Source: Lactobacillales bacterium (lineage in GTDB: Bacteria; Bacillota_I; Bacilli_A; RF39; UBA660). From it: 64,000 bases of DNA. The stretch is taken from assembly GCA_015059545.1 (NCBI GenBank), contig SVAG01000003.1, positions 115,054 through 179,053 on the forward strand. Reading direction: 5' to 3'. Below, piece after piece: positions 54,426 to 63,273 of this stretch. Below the pieces are notes generated by a model. It was given only the letters and a program-made list of their open reading frames with translations, did not search any database and was not told the origin of the DNA. Numbering within the stretch: the stretch's first letter is position 1; each line of letters starts with the position of its first letter. A program made the position numbers and the translations under genes.

Positions 54426-55820
54426 ATGAAAAAAGAACTCATGAAAAATACAATTATTATTGCGATAGGTAAATTTAGTACACAAGTAATTTCTTATTTA
54501 TTACTTCCACTATATACATCTATCTTAACAACAAGTGAATATGGAATTTATGACTTTTTAGTTACAGCTTGTATATTCATCGTTCCATTTATTACTTTAC
54601 TTATGGAAGAATCAATGTTTAGGTTCTTAATAGATGAAGATACTGATACTGGTAAAAAGAAAGTTATGAGTAATGCATGTATCTACTCTATTCTAAGTAT
54701 GATAGTATGGTGTATTATCTTATTTATAATATTAAGTATTTTAAAATATAAATATACTTTAGTATTTGTTTTATATATTATATCTTGTATTTTTATAACT
54801 CTTACTAATTCAATTACTAGAGGTATGGGTAAATTAAAACTTTATTCTTTATCTAATTTTATATTAAGTATGCTAACAATAGTGTTGAATATTTTACTTA
54901 TAGCTGTTATAAAATTAGGTGTTAATGGACTATTATATGCAACTATAATAGCAAATGTTATAACAAGTTTATTTATTTTCTTTAAATTAAAAATTTATTC
55001 TTACATTAGATTAAAATATGTAAATAAGAAAAAATTAAAAGAAATGATTACTTATTCTTATCCATTAGTCCCAAATAGTATTGGATGGTCAATTATTAAT
55101 ATTTCAGATAGAATTATTATTACTTTATTTTTAGGAAGTTCATCAAACGGTATATATGCGATGGCTAATAAATTTCCTAATATTATGAATACTTTTTCTA
55201 GTTTCTTTTTTACAGCTTTTAAAGAAAACGCTAGTAAAGTTATAAAGAAAAAAGATTATGAAGATTATTATAATAATATACTTAATATAGTTCATAATTC
55301 TTTTATAGCGATATCATTATTATTAATAACTATTATACCTTTTGTATTTAATATATTTATTAACAAATCATTTAATGAAGCTTACATGTATATACCTATT
55401 TTAGTAATAGCTTTATATTATGGTAATATGTCAGGTTTTTATGGAAGTTTATTTGTAGCTTTTAAAGAAACAAAATTAATTGGTAAATCTACTGTTATAG
55501 GTGCAGTTATTAATATTGTAATTAATTTAGCATTAATTAAATTTATTGGTATATATGCAGCAGTTATATCTACTCTACTTTCTAATTATGTTGTTAATGC
55601 TTATAGAAAATATAAATCAAAAGAATATTTAACATTAGAAAAAATAGATAATTATTATTTATCTATATTTATGATGATACTAGTTACAGTGTTATATTAT
55701 TTTAAAAATACATATATAAATATTTTAGCTTTAGTTATTGCTTTATTATATAGTTTTATTTCTAATAAAGAATTAATTAATAGTACTAAAAATTTAGTAA
55801 AAGAAAAACTACATAAGTAG
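54426..55820 (+). CDS. Oligosaccharide flippase family membrane protein
   Basis: A MOP-superfamily exporter of 464 residues with about 12 to 14 membrane helices. The N-terminal NTIIIAIGKFSTQVISYLLLPLYT and LTTSEYGIYDF are the Wzx/polysaccharide biosynthesis pattern, and SYPLVPNSIGW near residue 213 begins the second half. It likely moves a lipid-linked sugar across the membrane. No glycosyltransferases are adjacent, so the substrate is unclear. Confidence 0.85.
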   Translation: MKKELMKNTIIIAIGKFSTQVISYLLLPLYTSILTTSEYGIYDFLVTACIFIVPFITLLMEESMFRFLIDEDTDTGKKKVMSNACIYSILSMIVWCIILFIILSILKYKYTLVFVLYIISCIFITLTNSITRGMGKLKLYSLSNFILSMLTIVLNILLIAVIKLGVNGLLYATIIANVITSLFIFFKLKIYSYIRLKYVNKKKLKEMITYSYPLVPNSIGWSIINISDRIIITLFLGSSSNGIYAMANKFPNIMNTFSSFFFTAFKENASKVIKKKDYEDYYNNILNIVHNSFIAISLLLITIIPFVFNIFINKSFNEAYMYIPILVIALYYGNMSGFYGSLFVAFKETKLIGKSTVIGAVINIVINLALIKFIGIYAAVISTLLSNYVVNAYRKYKSKEYLTLEKIDNYYLSIFMMILVTVLYYFKNTYINILALVIALLYSFISNKELINSTKNLVKEKLHK

Positions 55821-55827
55821 TTTTTTT
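55804..55827. terminator. Bidirectional terminator, flippase / degV
   Basis: AAAAACTAC / GTAGTTTTT is a 9-bp stem with a T run overlapping both stop regions. Confidence 0.7.
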
Positions 55828-56698
55828 AATTTAAATCTATTTGTTTTGGTTTCTTTAATTTGTATGCTAATCCTACTGCATCTGGTCCTACATGTGATGC
55901 TATTGTAGGTGTTATTTCTGATAAAATTATCTCTTTAGCTATTTTAAGTTCTTCTATTTTTTCTCTTAATATTTTTGCTTTATCTAAAGAATTTGAATGA
56001 ACTACACCTATTATTTCATTATCACCAATATTATTAACCATTCTATCTATTAAAGTATTTAATGTTTTCTTTTCACCTTTTACTTTTAATATAGATACAG
56101 CACTACCTTCTGCATTTACGCCTATTAAAGGTTTTATATTTAATGTTTTACCAATAAATCCTCCTGTTTTAGAAAGTCTTCCACCTCTAACTAAGTAAGA
56201 TAAATCATCTACAAAGAATTCAATATGATATTTATTTTTTTCTTCTTCAATTTTTTTTATCATTTCTTCAAAAGGAATATTTTTTCTTAACATATTATGA
56301 ATCATTAATCCTTGTCCTAATGAACCTGATAATGAATCAACTACATGTATTTTAGCATTTTCATATTCTTCTTTCACCATATTAGCTGCTATAAGACAGT
56401 TATTATAACAAGAACTTAATTTAGAAGATATATTAACACATATAATATCATTTCCTTTTTCTATTTCTTGTTTAAAATTATTATATATTATATCTATATT
56501 ACATGAAGCAGTATTAGGTTTACCACCTTGTTCTATTTTATCAAAAAATTCTCTCATAGTGATATTTACATCATCACCATATTCAATATTTTCATTATCA
56601 AAGTAATAATATACTGGTAATATATTAATGCCTAATTTTTGTGCTTCCTCACGTGTTATATCTGAACAGCTATCTGTATAATATATTATTTTATTCAT
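55826..56698 (-). CDS. DegV family fatty acid-binding protein
   Basis: Binds a fatty acid as the FakB subunit of fatty acid kinase in related bacteria. The start IIYYTDSCSDITREEAQKLGI, the GKPNTASCNIDI stretch, the VVDSLSGSLGQGL motif and LVRGGRLSKTGGFIG are all family hallmarks. At 290 residues it is complete. A single-gene unit; fakA was not seen. Confidence 0.93.
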   Translation of the reverse strand: MNKIIYYTDSCSDITREEAQKLGINILPVYYYFDNENIEYGDDVNITMREFFDKIEQGGKPNTASCNIDIIYNNFKQEIEKGNDIICVNISSKLSSCYNNCLIAANMVKEEYENAKIHVVDSLSGSLGQGLMIHNMLRKNIPFEEMIKKIEEEKNKYHIEFFVDDLSYLVRGGRLSKTGGFIGKTLNIKPLIGVNAEGSAVSILKVKGEKKTLNTLIDRMVNNIGDNEIIGVVHSNSLDKAKILREKIEELKIAKEIILSEITPTIASHVGPDAVGLAYKLKKPKQIDLN

Positions 56699-56744
56699 TT
56701 TATCACCAATCTAATTGTATCATATTGTTTTTAAAAATTTTATA

Positions 56745-57434
56745 TTATTTTGTTTTAGATGAAATATTTTTATTAACGACCTGATATAATTCATTATTAA
56801 TATTATCAATAGTTCTTATTTCATTATTATTTACACATTCTATTGTAGTAAAATCATAATATTCAGCAATTTCTAAATAAGCTCTTTCAGCACACATTAA
56901 ATGATTTTCATCTTGTTCATGTTGATCTGGTGCTTCTTCTCTTCCTTGTTTTAAAATTTTAGAATATTCAGTTGGCATATGTAAGAATATTCTTATATCA
57001 GGTACTGGTAATCCTAATAAATTAAATTCTAATTCTTCTAACCATTTATATAATTCTATTCTATTTCTTTTTATGTCTAATTTAGCACCTTGATGTGCCA
57101 TATTTGAATAAACATATCTATCTAATATTACATCTATTCCATTTTCTAAATCATTATTTATTATATCAATATTATAAAGTCTATCTGCTGCATAATAAAG
57201 TGAAGCAACTTTATTATTTACATTAGGTGCTCCTTCTGGAAACCAACCTTCACATATATAACTCTTTCCTAAATATGGTCCTCCTACTATTTTACCTGTT
57301 GGAGTTTCATACATTGGAAAACTATATCTTTTAACTGTTCTTCCATCATTTGTTAATTTTTCTACTAACTTATTTGTTTGAGTTTCTTTTCCTGAACAAT
57401 CTGTTCCTTCTACTACTATTAATTTTCCTCTCAT
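56745..57434 (-). CDS. tmk: Thymidylate kinase
   Basis: Phosphorylates dTMP to dTDP. The P-loop VVEGTDCSGKETQTNKL is at residues 7-23 and the DRYVYSNMAHQG motif near residue 102. It lacks the usual REPGGT segment of bacterial Tmk and instead has SFPMYETPTGKIVGG, closer to the other Tmk branch. The length is 229 residues. It lies 12 bases after thyA, so dTMP synthesis and use are coupled. Confidence 0.88.
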   Translation of the reverse strand: MRGKLIVVEGTDCSGKETQTNKLVEKLTNDGRTVKRYSFPMYETPTGKIVGGPYLGKSYICEGWFPEGAPNVNNKVASLYYAADRLYNIDIINNDLENGIDVILDRYVYSNMAHQGAKLDIKRNRIELYKWLEELEFNLLGLPVPDIRIFLHMPTEYSKILKQGREEAPDQHEQDENHLMCAERAYLEIAEYYDFTTIECVNNNEIRTIDNINNELYQVVNKNISSKTK

Positions 57435-57445
57435 GTTATCACCTC

Positions 57446-58327
57446 TTAGATTGCTACATCCATTTTAATTGGACCATGATGTTTATAATTTTTTACTTTA
57501 ACATCTTTTAATTCTTTTGAATTATCAAATTTAAAGAAATCATCTATTTCTGGATTTAACCAAAATTCTGGTGCTTCAAAATCTCCTAATTCTTCATATC
57601 TTCTAAGTTGTTCTTTAATGCCTTCTAATTGATTAACATATAAATGAGCATCTTTTGTACTCCAGTATAATGTTCCTGGTTCTAATCCAGTTACTTGTGC
57701 TAACATCATTTGAAGTGCTGCATATTGTGTAACATTAAATGGAAGTCCTAGTGCTACATCACAAGATCTTTGAGTTACTACAGCATTTAGTTTACCATTT
57801 GTAACATCCCACATACTATTCCATACACATGATGGAAGTACAGCTGTATCTAAATATTCATCTTGCCATAAACTCATTATCATTCTTCTATCCGTTGGAT
57901 TATTTTTTAATGTTTCGATTAATTTTTGAGTCATTTCATATTTTTTAGTAATATATCCATATGCAGTTCCTATTGTTCCTGCATATTGTTCACCAAACGC
58001 TTTTTCTGATGCTGGTTTTGTACCTTGAGCAGGTACTCTATAAATACCATCTTCATCTATTTTCCATTCATTCCAAATAGATATTCCTCTTTCTTGTAAC
58101 CAATTTACATCATTTGATTGTACTTGATAAATCCATAACATTTCAAGTATTGCCCATTTATAACCTACTTTTTTAGTTGTTAATATTGGAAATTCTTCTT
58201 GTAAATCTAATTCAAATGATTTATATGGTAACTTTATTGTATTAATTCCTGTTCTATTTTCTACTTCAGTTCCATTTTCTAATATTTCTTTACATAATTC
58301 TAAATATTTTTTGTCCCATTTTGACAT
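57446..58327 (-). CDS. thyA: Thymidylate synthase
   Basis: Converts dUMP to dTMP with methylene-tetrahydrofolate. The catalytic Cys is in VLPSCVWNSMW; the His normally after it is Val here, as in Bacillus/phage-type enzymes. DRRMIMSLW, QRSCDVALGLPFN and the DAHLY motif supply dUMP and folate contacts. The length (293) is normal. It shares a unit with tmk and has an AAGGAGAG site. Confidence 0.93.
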   Translation of the reverse strand: MSKWDKKYLELCKEILENGTEVENRTGINTIKLPYKSFELDLQEEFPILTTKKVGYKWAILEMLWIYQVQSNDVNWLQERGISIWNEWKIDEDGIYRVPAQGTKPASEKAFGEQYAGTIGTAYGYITKKYEMTQKLIETLKNNPTDRRMIMSLWQDEYLDTAVLPSCVWNSMWDVTNGKLNAVVTQRSCDVALGLPFNVTQYAALQMMLAQVTGLEPGTLYWSTKDAHLYVNQLEGIKEQLRRYEELGDFEAPEFWLNPEIDDFFKFDNSKELKDVKVKNYKHHGPIKMDVAI

Positions 58328-58390
58328 TCTATCTCTCCTTTACTTACTGTACCCTTTAGCATTCTTTTTTATTAATTATTTATTATAACA

Positions 58391-58414
58391 AAAAAGGTTG
58401 TTTAATACAACCTA
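58391..58414 (-). terminator. Terminator of the 146-residue gene
   Basis: AGGTTGT / ACAACCT hairpin with six T downstream on the minus strand. Confidence 0.65.
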
Positions 58415-58852
58415 TTTTCTTTGATTTAAAACAAAAATTTTATCTAATGATTTTTTTATATTTTCTTCTTCTAATGAATCATAATATTCATTAATTTTAG
58501 TTTGATATTCTATTTCTTTTTTTCTTATATATTCTGGTTTTTCTATACTAAAACTATTACAAAATATATCTAAATTTTCATCATCACAATAATCTTTAAT
58601 TCTATCAAAACTTTCATCTAATACATGAACTATTGTTGAATTAATACATTCTGCTCTCTTATTATATTTTGGTTTTATTTCTCTATTATTTATTATATCC
58701 TTTTTAAATACTACTTCATAATTATTAATATTTGTATTATTTCTTATTTTTCTTATTACATAACATGGAACTACTACATAAGAATATATTTTTTCATTTA
58801 TATATATTGGATATGGTGCATAACTAATAGGATAGTTTATTTCTTTACTCAT
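58412..58852 (-). CDS. Hypothetical protein (146 residues)
   Basis: Not recognised. The first half is beta-rich (ISYAPYPIYINEKIYSYVV, then VPCYVIRKIR) and the second half is a charged helix. It has no signal or membrane segment. It is a single gene with GAGTGAT site between thyA and the HD hydrolase gene. Confidence 0.55.
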   Translation of the reverse strand: MSKEINYPISYAPYPIYINEKIYSYVVVPCYVIRKIRNNTNINNYEVVFKKDIINNREIKPKYNKRAECINSTIVHVLDESFDRIKDYCDDENLDIFCNSFSIEKPEYIRKKEIEYQTKINEYYDSLEEENIKKSLDKIFVLNQRK

Positions 58853-58882
58853 AAAATCACTCTTTCGAATATGTATTTTATC

Positions 58883-58911
58883 AAAAAAAGTTGTGTATTA
58901 CAACCTTTTTA
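58883..58911 (-). terminator. Terminator of the hemW-HD unit
   Basis: AAAAGGTTGT / ACAACTTTTT hairpin with a T run on the minus strand. Confidence 0.6.
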
Positions 58912-59487
58912 ATCAACAATATCATTATTATTAAATTTTGTATTTAGAAATTTTCTACTTGCTAGAAAATCACACATATGTACAAATCTTTGATATTTAT
59001 TTATCGGTTTTGGAAGTACTTCATTTCCTTTATAATCAGTATTCCATGGCCCCATATGTGATTCTATTACATTACATATAAATTCTATTTCATTATCTGT
59101 TAAAGTTAATTTATCTTTATTATCTCTTATATAGTTAGCAACTAATACTGGATGATCTACTTTAGTATATTCTTCTTTAATAAGTCCTGATTTTAATCCA
59201 TCATGTAAGACTAAAGCAAATATCATTAAATCTTTTTCATTTTGATTAAATGTTCCTGTTACTGATTCATCTGAATATAATTCATGTGCGATTCTAACTG
59301 CAAATTTAGTATGTCTAACTAGTCCTCCATCTCCTAATGAAAATTCTGGATGATATTTTCCTGTTGATGAAGCTGGAACTTCAAAGAAATAATCTGGTAA
59401 TAAATCAACCATTATTTTTAAATTATCAACGTATTTTTTATTTTTAATATATGTATATTCTTTATTAAATGTTTCTATCTTATTCAT
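58909..59487 (-). CDS. HD-domain phosphohydrolase
   Basis: The start at ATG 59487 is 4-5 bases after AGGTGA and overlaps hemW by 8 bases. The metal-binding HD pattern is visible: His in LVRHTKFAVR, His-Asp in VLHDGLKSG, His in VDHPVLVAN and His in ESHMGPW, ending with Asp in HMCDFLASRK. It resembles the hydrolase domain of the exonuclease YhaM. The substrate is probably a nucleotide or RNA end. The length is 192. Confidence 0.8.
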   Translation of the reverse strand: MNKIETFNKEYTYIKNKKYVDNLKIMVDLLPDYFFEVPASSTGKYHPEFSLGDGGLVRHTKFAVRIAHELYSDESVTGTFNQNEKDLMIFALVLHDGLKSGLIKEEYTKVDHPVLVANYIRDNKDKLTLTDNEIEFICNVIESHMGPWNTDYKGNEVLPKPINKYQRFVHMCDFLASRKFLNTKFNNNDIVD

Positions 59488-60592
59488 TTTCATCACCTAT
59501 AAAATTAATTAATATATCATTTGATAAGTATATATAATTTGGATTAATAAATATATAATCATTTTCTATTATAAGTTTATTACTATTTATTAAATCTTCT
59601 ATATCAAATGCTTCTTTCAAATCTATATTATATTTTTCTTTAAATTTATTTATATTTACACCTTTTAGTTTTCTAAGTCCTAAAATCATTTCGTTTTCCA
59701 TATTTGTTTTTTTATTTATTCCTTCTTTTTCTAATATAAATTTTTTATTTAAATATTTATCTATATTTTTTGTATTTGTATATCTAATATTATCTATATA
59801 TCCACTTGCTCCTAGTCCAAATCCATAATATTCTAAATTATTCCAATATGTTAAATTATGTTTTGATTCATAACCTTTTTTTGCAAAATTACTTGTTTCA
59901 TAATGAATATAATTATTATCTTTTAACTTATTACATATTAGTTCATACATTTTTAAATCTAATTCTTCATCTATATTAAATTCATTTTCAATATATAATT
60001 TTGTATGTGGTTCTATAATAAGTGAATATGTAGATATATGATTTATATCTAATTTTAAAAATTCATTTATATCTTCTTCTAGATCTTTTAGGGTTTGACC
60101 TTTAAGTCCATATATTAAATCAATATTTATATTATCAAAACCTATTTCTTTAGCATACTCTATTATAATTGATACATCTTCTTTTATATGGTTTCTATTT
60201 AAATATTTTAAGAATTTATTATTAAATGTTTGAATACCAATGCTTAATCTATTTACATTATTTTTTTTAAATAAATCTAATTTTTCTTTTGTTAAATTTT
60301 CAATATTACATTCTATTGTAAATTCTAAATTTTTATTAGTCTTAAATATTTTAATTATTTCAAATAATTTTTTTAATTCATCTATATTTAGACTAGTAGG
60401 AGTTCCTCCACCTATATAAATAGTATCAATTATTTCATTTTTATAATTTAATTCAATTTCTTCTTTTAAAGTATTTAAATATTTATCTATATAATCTTTA
60501 TTGTAATATAATTTTGTAAAATCACAATATGAACATATATTACTACAAAATGGTATATGTATATATACACTTTTTACACTACTAATAAACAT
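59480..60592 (-). CDS. hemW: Radical SAM heme chaperone HemW
   Basis: The start at ATG 60592 follows GGAGTTG; the upstream ATG has a weaker site. The cluster motif CSNICSYCDF has the CX3CX2C spacing. YIHIPFC, IYIGGGTPTSL, RLSIGIQTFN and LIYGLKGQT are family stretches. The HemN-only Cys-rich extension is absent, so it is HemW, which supplies heme to enzymes, not coproporphyrinogen oxidase. No other heme gene is seen here. Confidence 0.88.
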   Translation of the reverse strand: MFISSVKSVYIHIPFCSNICSYCDFTKLYYNKDYIDKYLNTLKEEIELNYKNEIIDTIYIGGGTPTSLNIDELKKLFEIIKIFKTNKNLEFTIECNIENLTKEKLDLFKKNNVNRLSIGIQTFNNKFLKYLNRNHIKEDVSIIIEYAKEIGFDNINIDLIYGLKGQTLKDLEEDINEFLKLDINHISTYSLIIEPHTKLYIENEFNIDEELDLKMYELICNKLKDNNYIHYETSNFAKKGYESKHNLTYWNNLEYYGFGLGASGYIDNIRYTNTKNIDKYLNKKFILEKEGINKKTNMENEMILGLRKLKGVNINKFKEKYNIDLKEAFDIEDLINSNKLIIENDYIFINPNYIYLSNDILINFIGDENE

Positions 60593-60651
60593 CAACTCCA
60601 TCAGTATCCAACTCTTATTAATTATATCATATTATTAAATTTTTTTAAAAT

Positions 60652-60676
60652 AAAAGAAAGTTATTCACTTTCTTTT
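60652..60676 (-). terminator. Terminator of the metallophosphatase gene
   Basis: AAAAGAAAGT / ACTTTCTTTT is a 10-bp perfect stem with a 5-base loop. Confidence 0.7.
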
Positions 60677-61703
60677 ATTTACTATATTTATATCGTTGAT
60701 TAAATTTTTCTATTTGTGATAATTGTTTTGATTTTATTTTATATTCTGTAGAAATTTCTTCTTCTAAAGCAATCTTATCATTATCATTTCTACTATTATT
60801 TGTTCCTAAATCAAAATAAATTTCATTTATTTTATATACTCTATCATTTAACATCAATTGTTCCATATAACCATAAATAAATTTTCCATGTTGGAAATGA
60901 AGATTTAATTTAATAGCACCTGGTAACATTTCATTAAACTTAATATCACTTAGTGATGGAACTAAAATACTTGTAAATGCATTATTTCTTGAATCAACTA
61001 ATGTTTTATGTTGATGTCCATTTATAACTAAACTATATTGATTTATTTTTTCATTAAAAAGTATACCATCAACTGGATGTTGAACTAAAATACAATCATT
61101 TTTAATATTTATTTTTACTTGTTTATATCCTACTGGAATTATATCGTGTCTTTTATTATATAAAATTTTTTCTAAATCTCTTCCAGTTGATTTTAATAAT
61201 TCATAATCATGATTACCTAAACATAAAAAATTTAATATATTTTTATCAAAAGGATGTTTTTTTATTACATATTCTACTTGTTCTTCTACATCTTCTATCT
61301 TTTTAGGATTAAAACTTGCTAAACCATCTATTAAATCTCCTGAATTTATAATTATATTTATACCTTCTTTTTTACAATAATTGTATAGCATATCTAATAA
61401 ATCTAATCTTTGAAGTTCACTTCCAAAATGAAGATCTGATATTACTAATACTTTAACTTCTGAATCACTTGGTGCTGTTATTATATCTACTTCATTTTTT
61501 CTATCTTCTGTAAGTTTTTTATTTAATTGATATACTATATCACCTGAATAATAATATTTTCTATTAAAACCATAACCTAATGTTTCTAAAATGGTAATTC
61601 TTCTATATAATTGTTTATGAGTTAAGCACAATTGTTTTGATATTTCATTGATTGTTTTATTTTCTTGAATCATTTGTAATAATTGTTGATTTATTTCTGT
61701 CAT
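60675..61703 (-). CDS. Metallophosphoesterase with N-terminal helix-turn-helix
   Basis: The N-terminal 50 residues form a likely helix-turn-helix (NKTINEISKQLCLTHKQLYRRI). After a linker of about 35 residues comes a calcineurin-like phosphoesterase with all motifs: DLHFGSE (near residue 95), NSGDLIDG, GNHDYE and the later NGHQHKT. The combination suggests an enzyme brought to DNA or RNA, or a nuclease. SbcD/Mre11 has a similar core but no such head. The C-terminus is charged. Single-gene unit. Confidence 0.78.
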   Translation of the reverse strand: MTEINQQLLQMIQENKTINEISKQLCLTHKQLYRRITILETLGYGFNRKYYYSGDIVYQLNKKLTEDRKNEVDIITAPSDSEVKVLVISDLHFGSELQRLDLLDMLYNYCKKEGINIIINSGDLIDGLASFNPKKIEDVEEQVEYVIKKHPFDKNILNFLCLGNHDYELLKSTGRDLEKILYNKRHDIIPVGYKQVKINIKNDCILVQHPVDGILFNEKINQYSLVINGHQHKTLVDSRNNAFTSILVPSLSDIKFNEMLPGAIKLNLHFQHGKFIYGYMEQLMLNDRVYKINEIYFDLGTNNSRNDNDKIALEEEISTEYKIKSKQLSQIEKFNQRYKYSK

Positions 61704-61756
61704 TTATTCCACCCCACATGTCTTAGTATATTATCATTATTAAAAAAAATAGTCAA

Positions 61757-61782
61757 TAAAAAAAGATTAAACTTAACCTTTT
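61757..61782 (-). terminator. Terminator of yqfD
   Basis: AAAGGTTAA / TTAATCTTT (one G:U) with a seven-T run on the minus strand. Confidence 0.55.
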
Positions 61783-62966
61783 TCTTTTTCTTGTATATCT
61801 ATATTTTCTACAATCATATAATCAGTAATATTTTCTTTAACTATAAAAAATATTTTAAGTTTAACTTTTTCTTTTTCTTCATATTTTTCTAATATTCTAT
61901 AATTTAATATTTCTGAATCTTTATCTAGTTTTTTTAACAATTCTTCTTTTCCTTTATTAACAGCTTCTTTAATTGCTTCTTCTTTTTTATATATTTTATC
62001 TATTTCATTTGTTTCATATTGTTTTTGTTTTATAAAACTAATAGGTACTATATTATTTTTAATTAATATAGTATTTTTTATTTTTTTTGTTTTATATTTT
62101 TTAAAATTAAATAAATCATAATATTTATCTATAAATTTTATTGTAAAAACTGTTTTTTTATTATTTGTTAAATTAACTTGCTTATAATGATATGGAAACG
62201 TAACATTTATTGTATACCAAGTTTCTGCATAAATAGTTCCTTCTGCATTTGTTTGATTCTTTATATTTTCATTTAATGTAATATTTCCACTTATTATAAT
62301 ATCTCCTTTTTTAACATAATCATTTTTATTTTTTAATATTTCTCCACTTTTAGCATCTACACTAATTATTATTCCATTTTTTTTAGCAACTACATGATTT
62401 TTATTTAAATTATTCTTATCTTTATTTATTTTTCTTTCTTCTACTCTTATTATATATTTAGTACCACTTTCTTCTATTTCTATCCATTCTAATTTTTCTT
62501 TATATTTTTTAAGTAATTCTTTTTTTATTTCTTCTTTTTTATTATAACTTTTTTTAAAATAATATTTATCTATATTATATTTTTTTAATTCTTCTTTTAA
62601 AAATGATCTTAAAGATGAATCACTATGTACGACTTCTACACTAAATATTATATTTGATAGTGTATATATTATCATTATTCCAATTAGTATAAATATAAGT
62701 AAATATTTATTTATTTTTAATATATCTAATATTTTAATAATTCCATATTTTCTTTTTAATTCTAATTCATATATAGTTTTTATTTCTTCTATTTTTTCTA
62801 AATCTTTTTTATATATTATTATATTTATTTCATTATATTTAATTTTTTCTAAACTAATTATTTCTATTTTATTTTTTATTATTCTTCTTATAAATCTTTC
62901 TATATTTTTACCTTTAATATTTATTTTTATTTTACTTTTAAATCTATTTATAAAACTATTTTTCAT
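61773..62966 (-). CDS. yqfD: Sporulation protein YqfD
   Basis: A membrane protein of 397 residues needed for spore morphogenesis in Bacillus. The N-terminal cytosolic part (about 1-90) is followed by one membrane helix (LLIFILIGIMIIYTLSNIIF) and a long extracytoplasmic part with the stretch VAKKNGIIISVDAKSGE and the VKKGDIIISG motif. It begins 4 bases after yqfC, whose TGA is part of its ribosome site. The Bacillus pair yqfC-yqfD is the same. Confidence 0.9.
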   Translation of the reverse strand: MKNSFINRFKSKIKINIKGKNIERFIRRIIKNKIEIISLEKIKYNEINIIIYKKDLEKIEEIKTIYELELKRKYGIIKILDILKINKYLLIFILIGIMIIYTLSNIIFSVEVVHSDSSLRSFLKEELKKYNIDKYYFKKSYNKKEEIKKELLKKYKEKLEWIEIEESGTKYIIRVEERKINKDKNNLNKNHVVAKKNGIIISVDAKSGEILKNKNDYVKKGDIIISGNITLNENIKNQTNAEGTIYAETWYTINVTFPYHYKQVNLTNNKKTVFTIKFIDKYYDLFNFKKYKTKKIKNTILIKNNIVPISFIKQKQYETNEIDKIYKKEEAIKEAVNKGKEELLKKLDKDSEILNYRILEKYEEKEKVKLKIFFIVKENITDYMIVENIDIQEKEKG

Positions 62967-62969
62967 AAA

Positions 62970-63206
62970 TCACCTTAGTTCTATATTGTTAATACTTCCT
63001 TTTATTAAAATAGAATCATTCATTAATCTTGATATTATTAAATTATTTCCTTTTATTACTATTTCTCCATCCTCATATTTAATTATTATTTTATTATTAT
63101 CAAAATGACCTACTTCTTTATAATTCATTATTTCTATTTTATCCTTTAAAACATTCATAGAAAAATTATCTTCAAGTAAATAGCTTCTAAATTTATGAAT
63201 GTTCAT
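62970..63206 (-). CDS. yqfC: Sporulation protein YqfC (YabP family)
   Basis: A 78-residue protein with SigE-dependent expression in Bacillus. The MNVLKDKIEIMNYKEVGHF and DGEIVIKGNNLIISRL strands match the YabP/YqfC fold. Directly upstream of yqfD and ends in TGA. Confidence 0.85.
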   Translation of the reverse strand: MNIHKFRSYLLEDNFSMNVLKDKIEIMNYKEVGHFDNNKIIIKYEDGEIVIKGNNLIISRLMNDSILIKGSINNIELR

Positions 63207-63252
63207 ATTATCACCTATATAATTTTATTATTTTAATATTTAAATATGAAAA

Positions 63253-63273
63253 AAAGTAGTTTTTAACTACTTT
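63253..63273 (-). terminator. Terminator of the Rpn-family gene
   Basis: AAAGTAGTT / AACTACTTT stem with a T run on the minus strand; it includes the TAG stop codon. Confidence 0.65.

Noticed and set aside
59480..60592. HemN (oxygen-independent coproporphyrinogen oxidase)
   Set aside because: The cluster motif has HemW spacing (CX3CX2C) without the extra Cys of HemN, and no heme pathway genes are nearby.
60675..61703. SbcD nuclease subunit
   Set aside because: No SbcC partner is next to it and the N-terminal helix-turn-helix is not found in SbcD.
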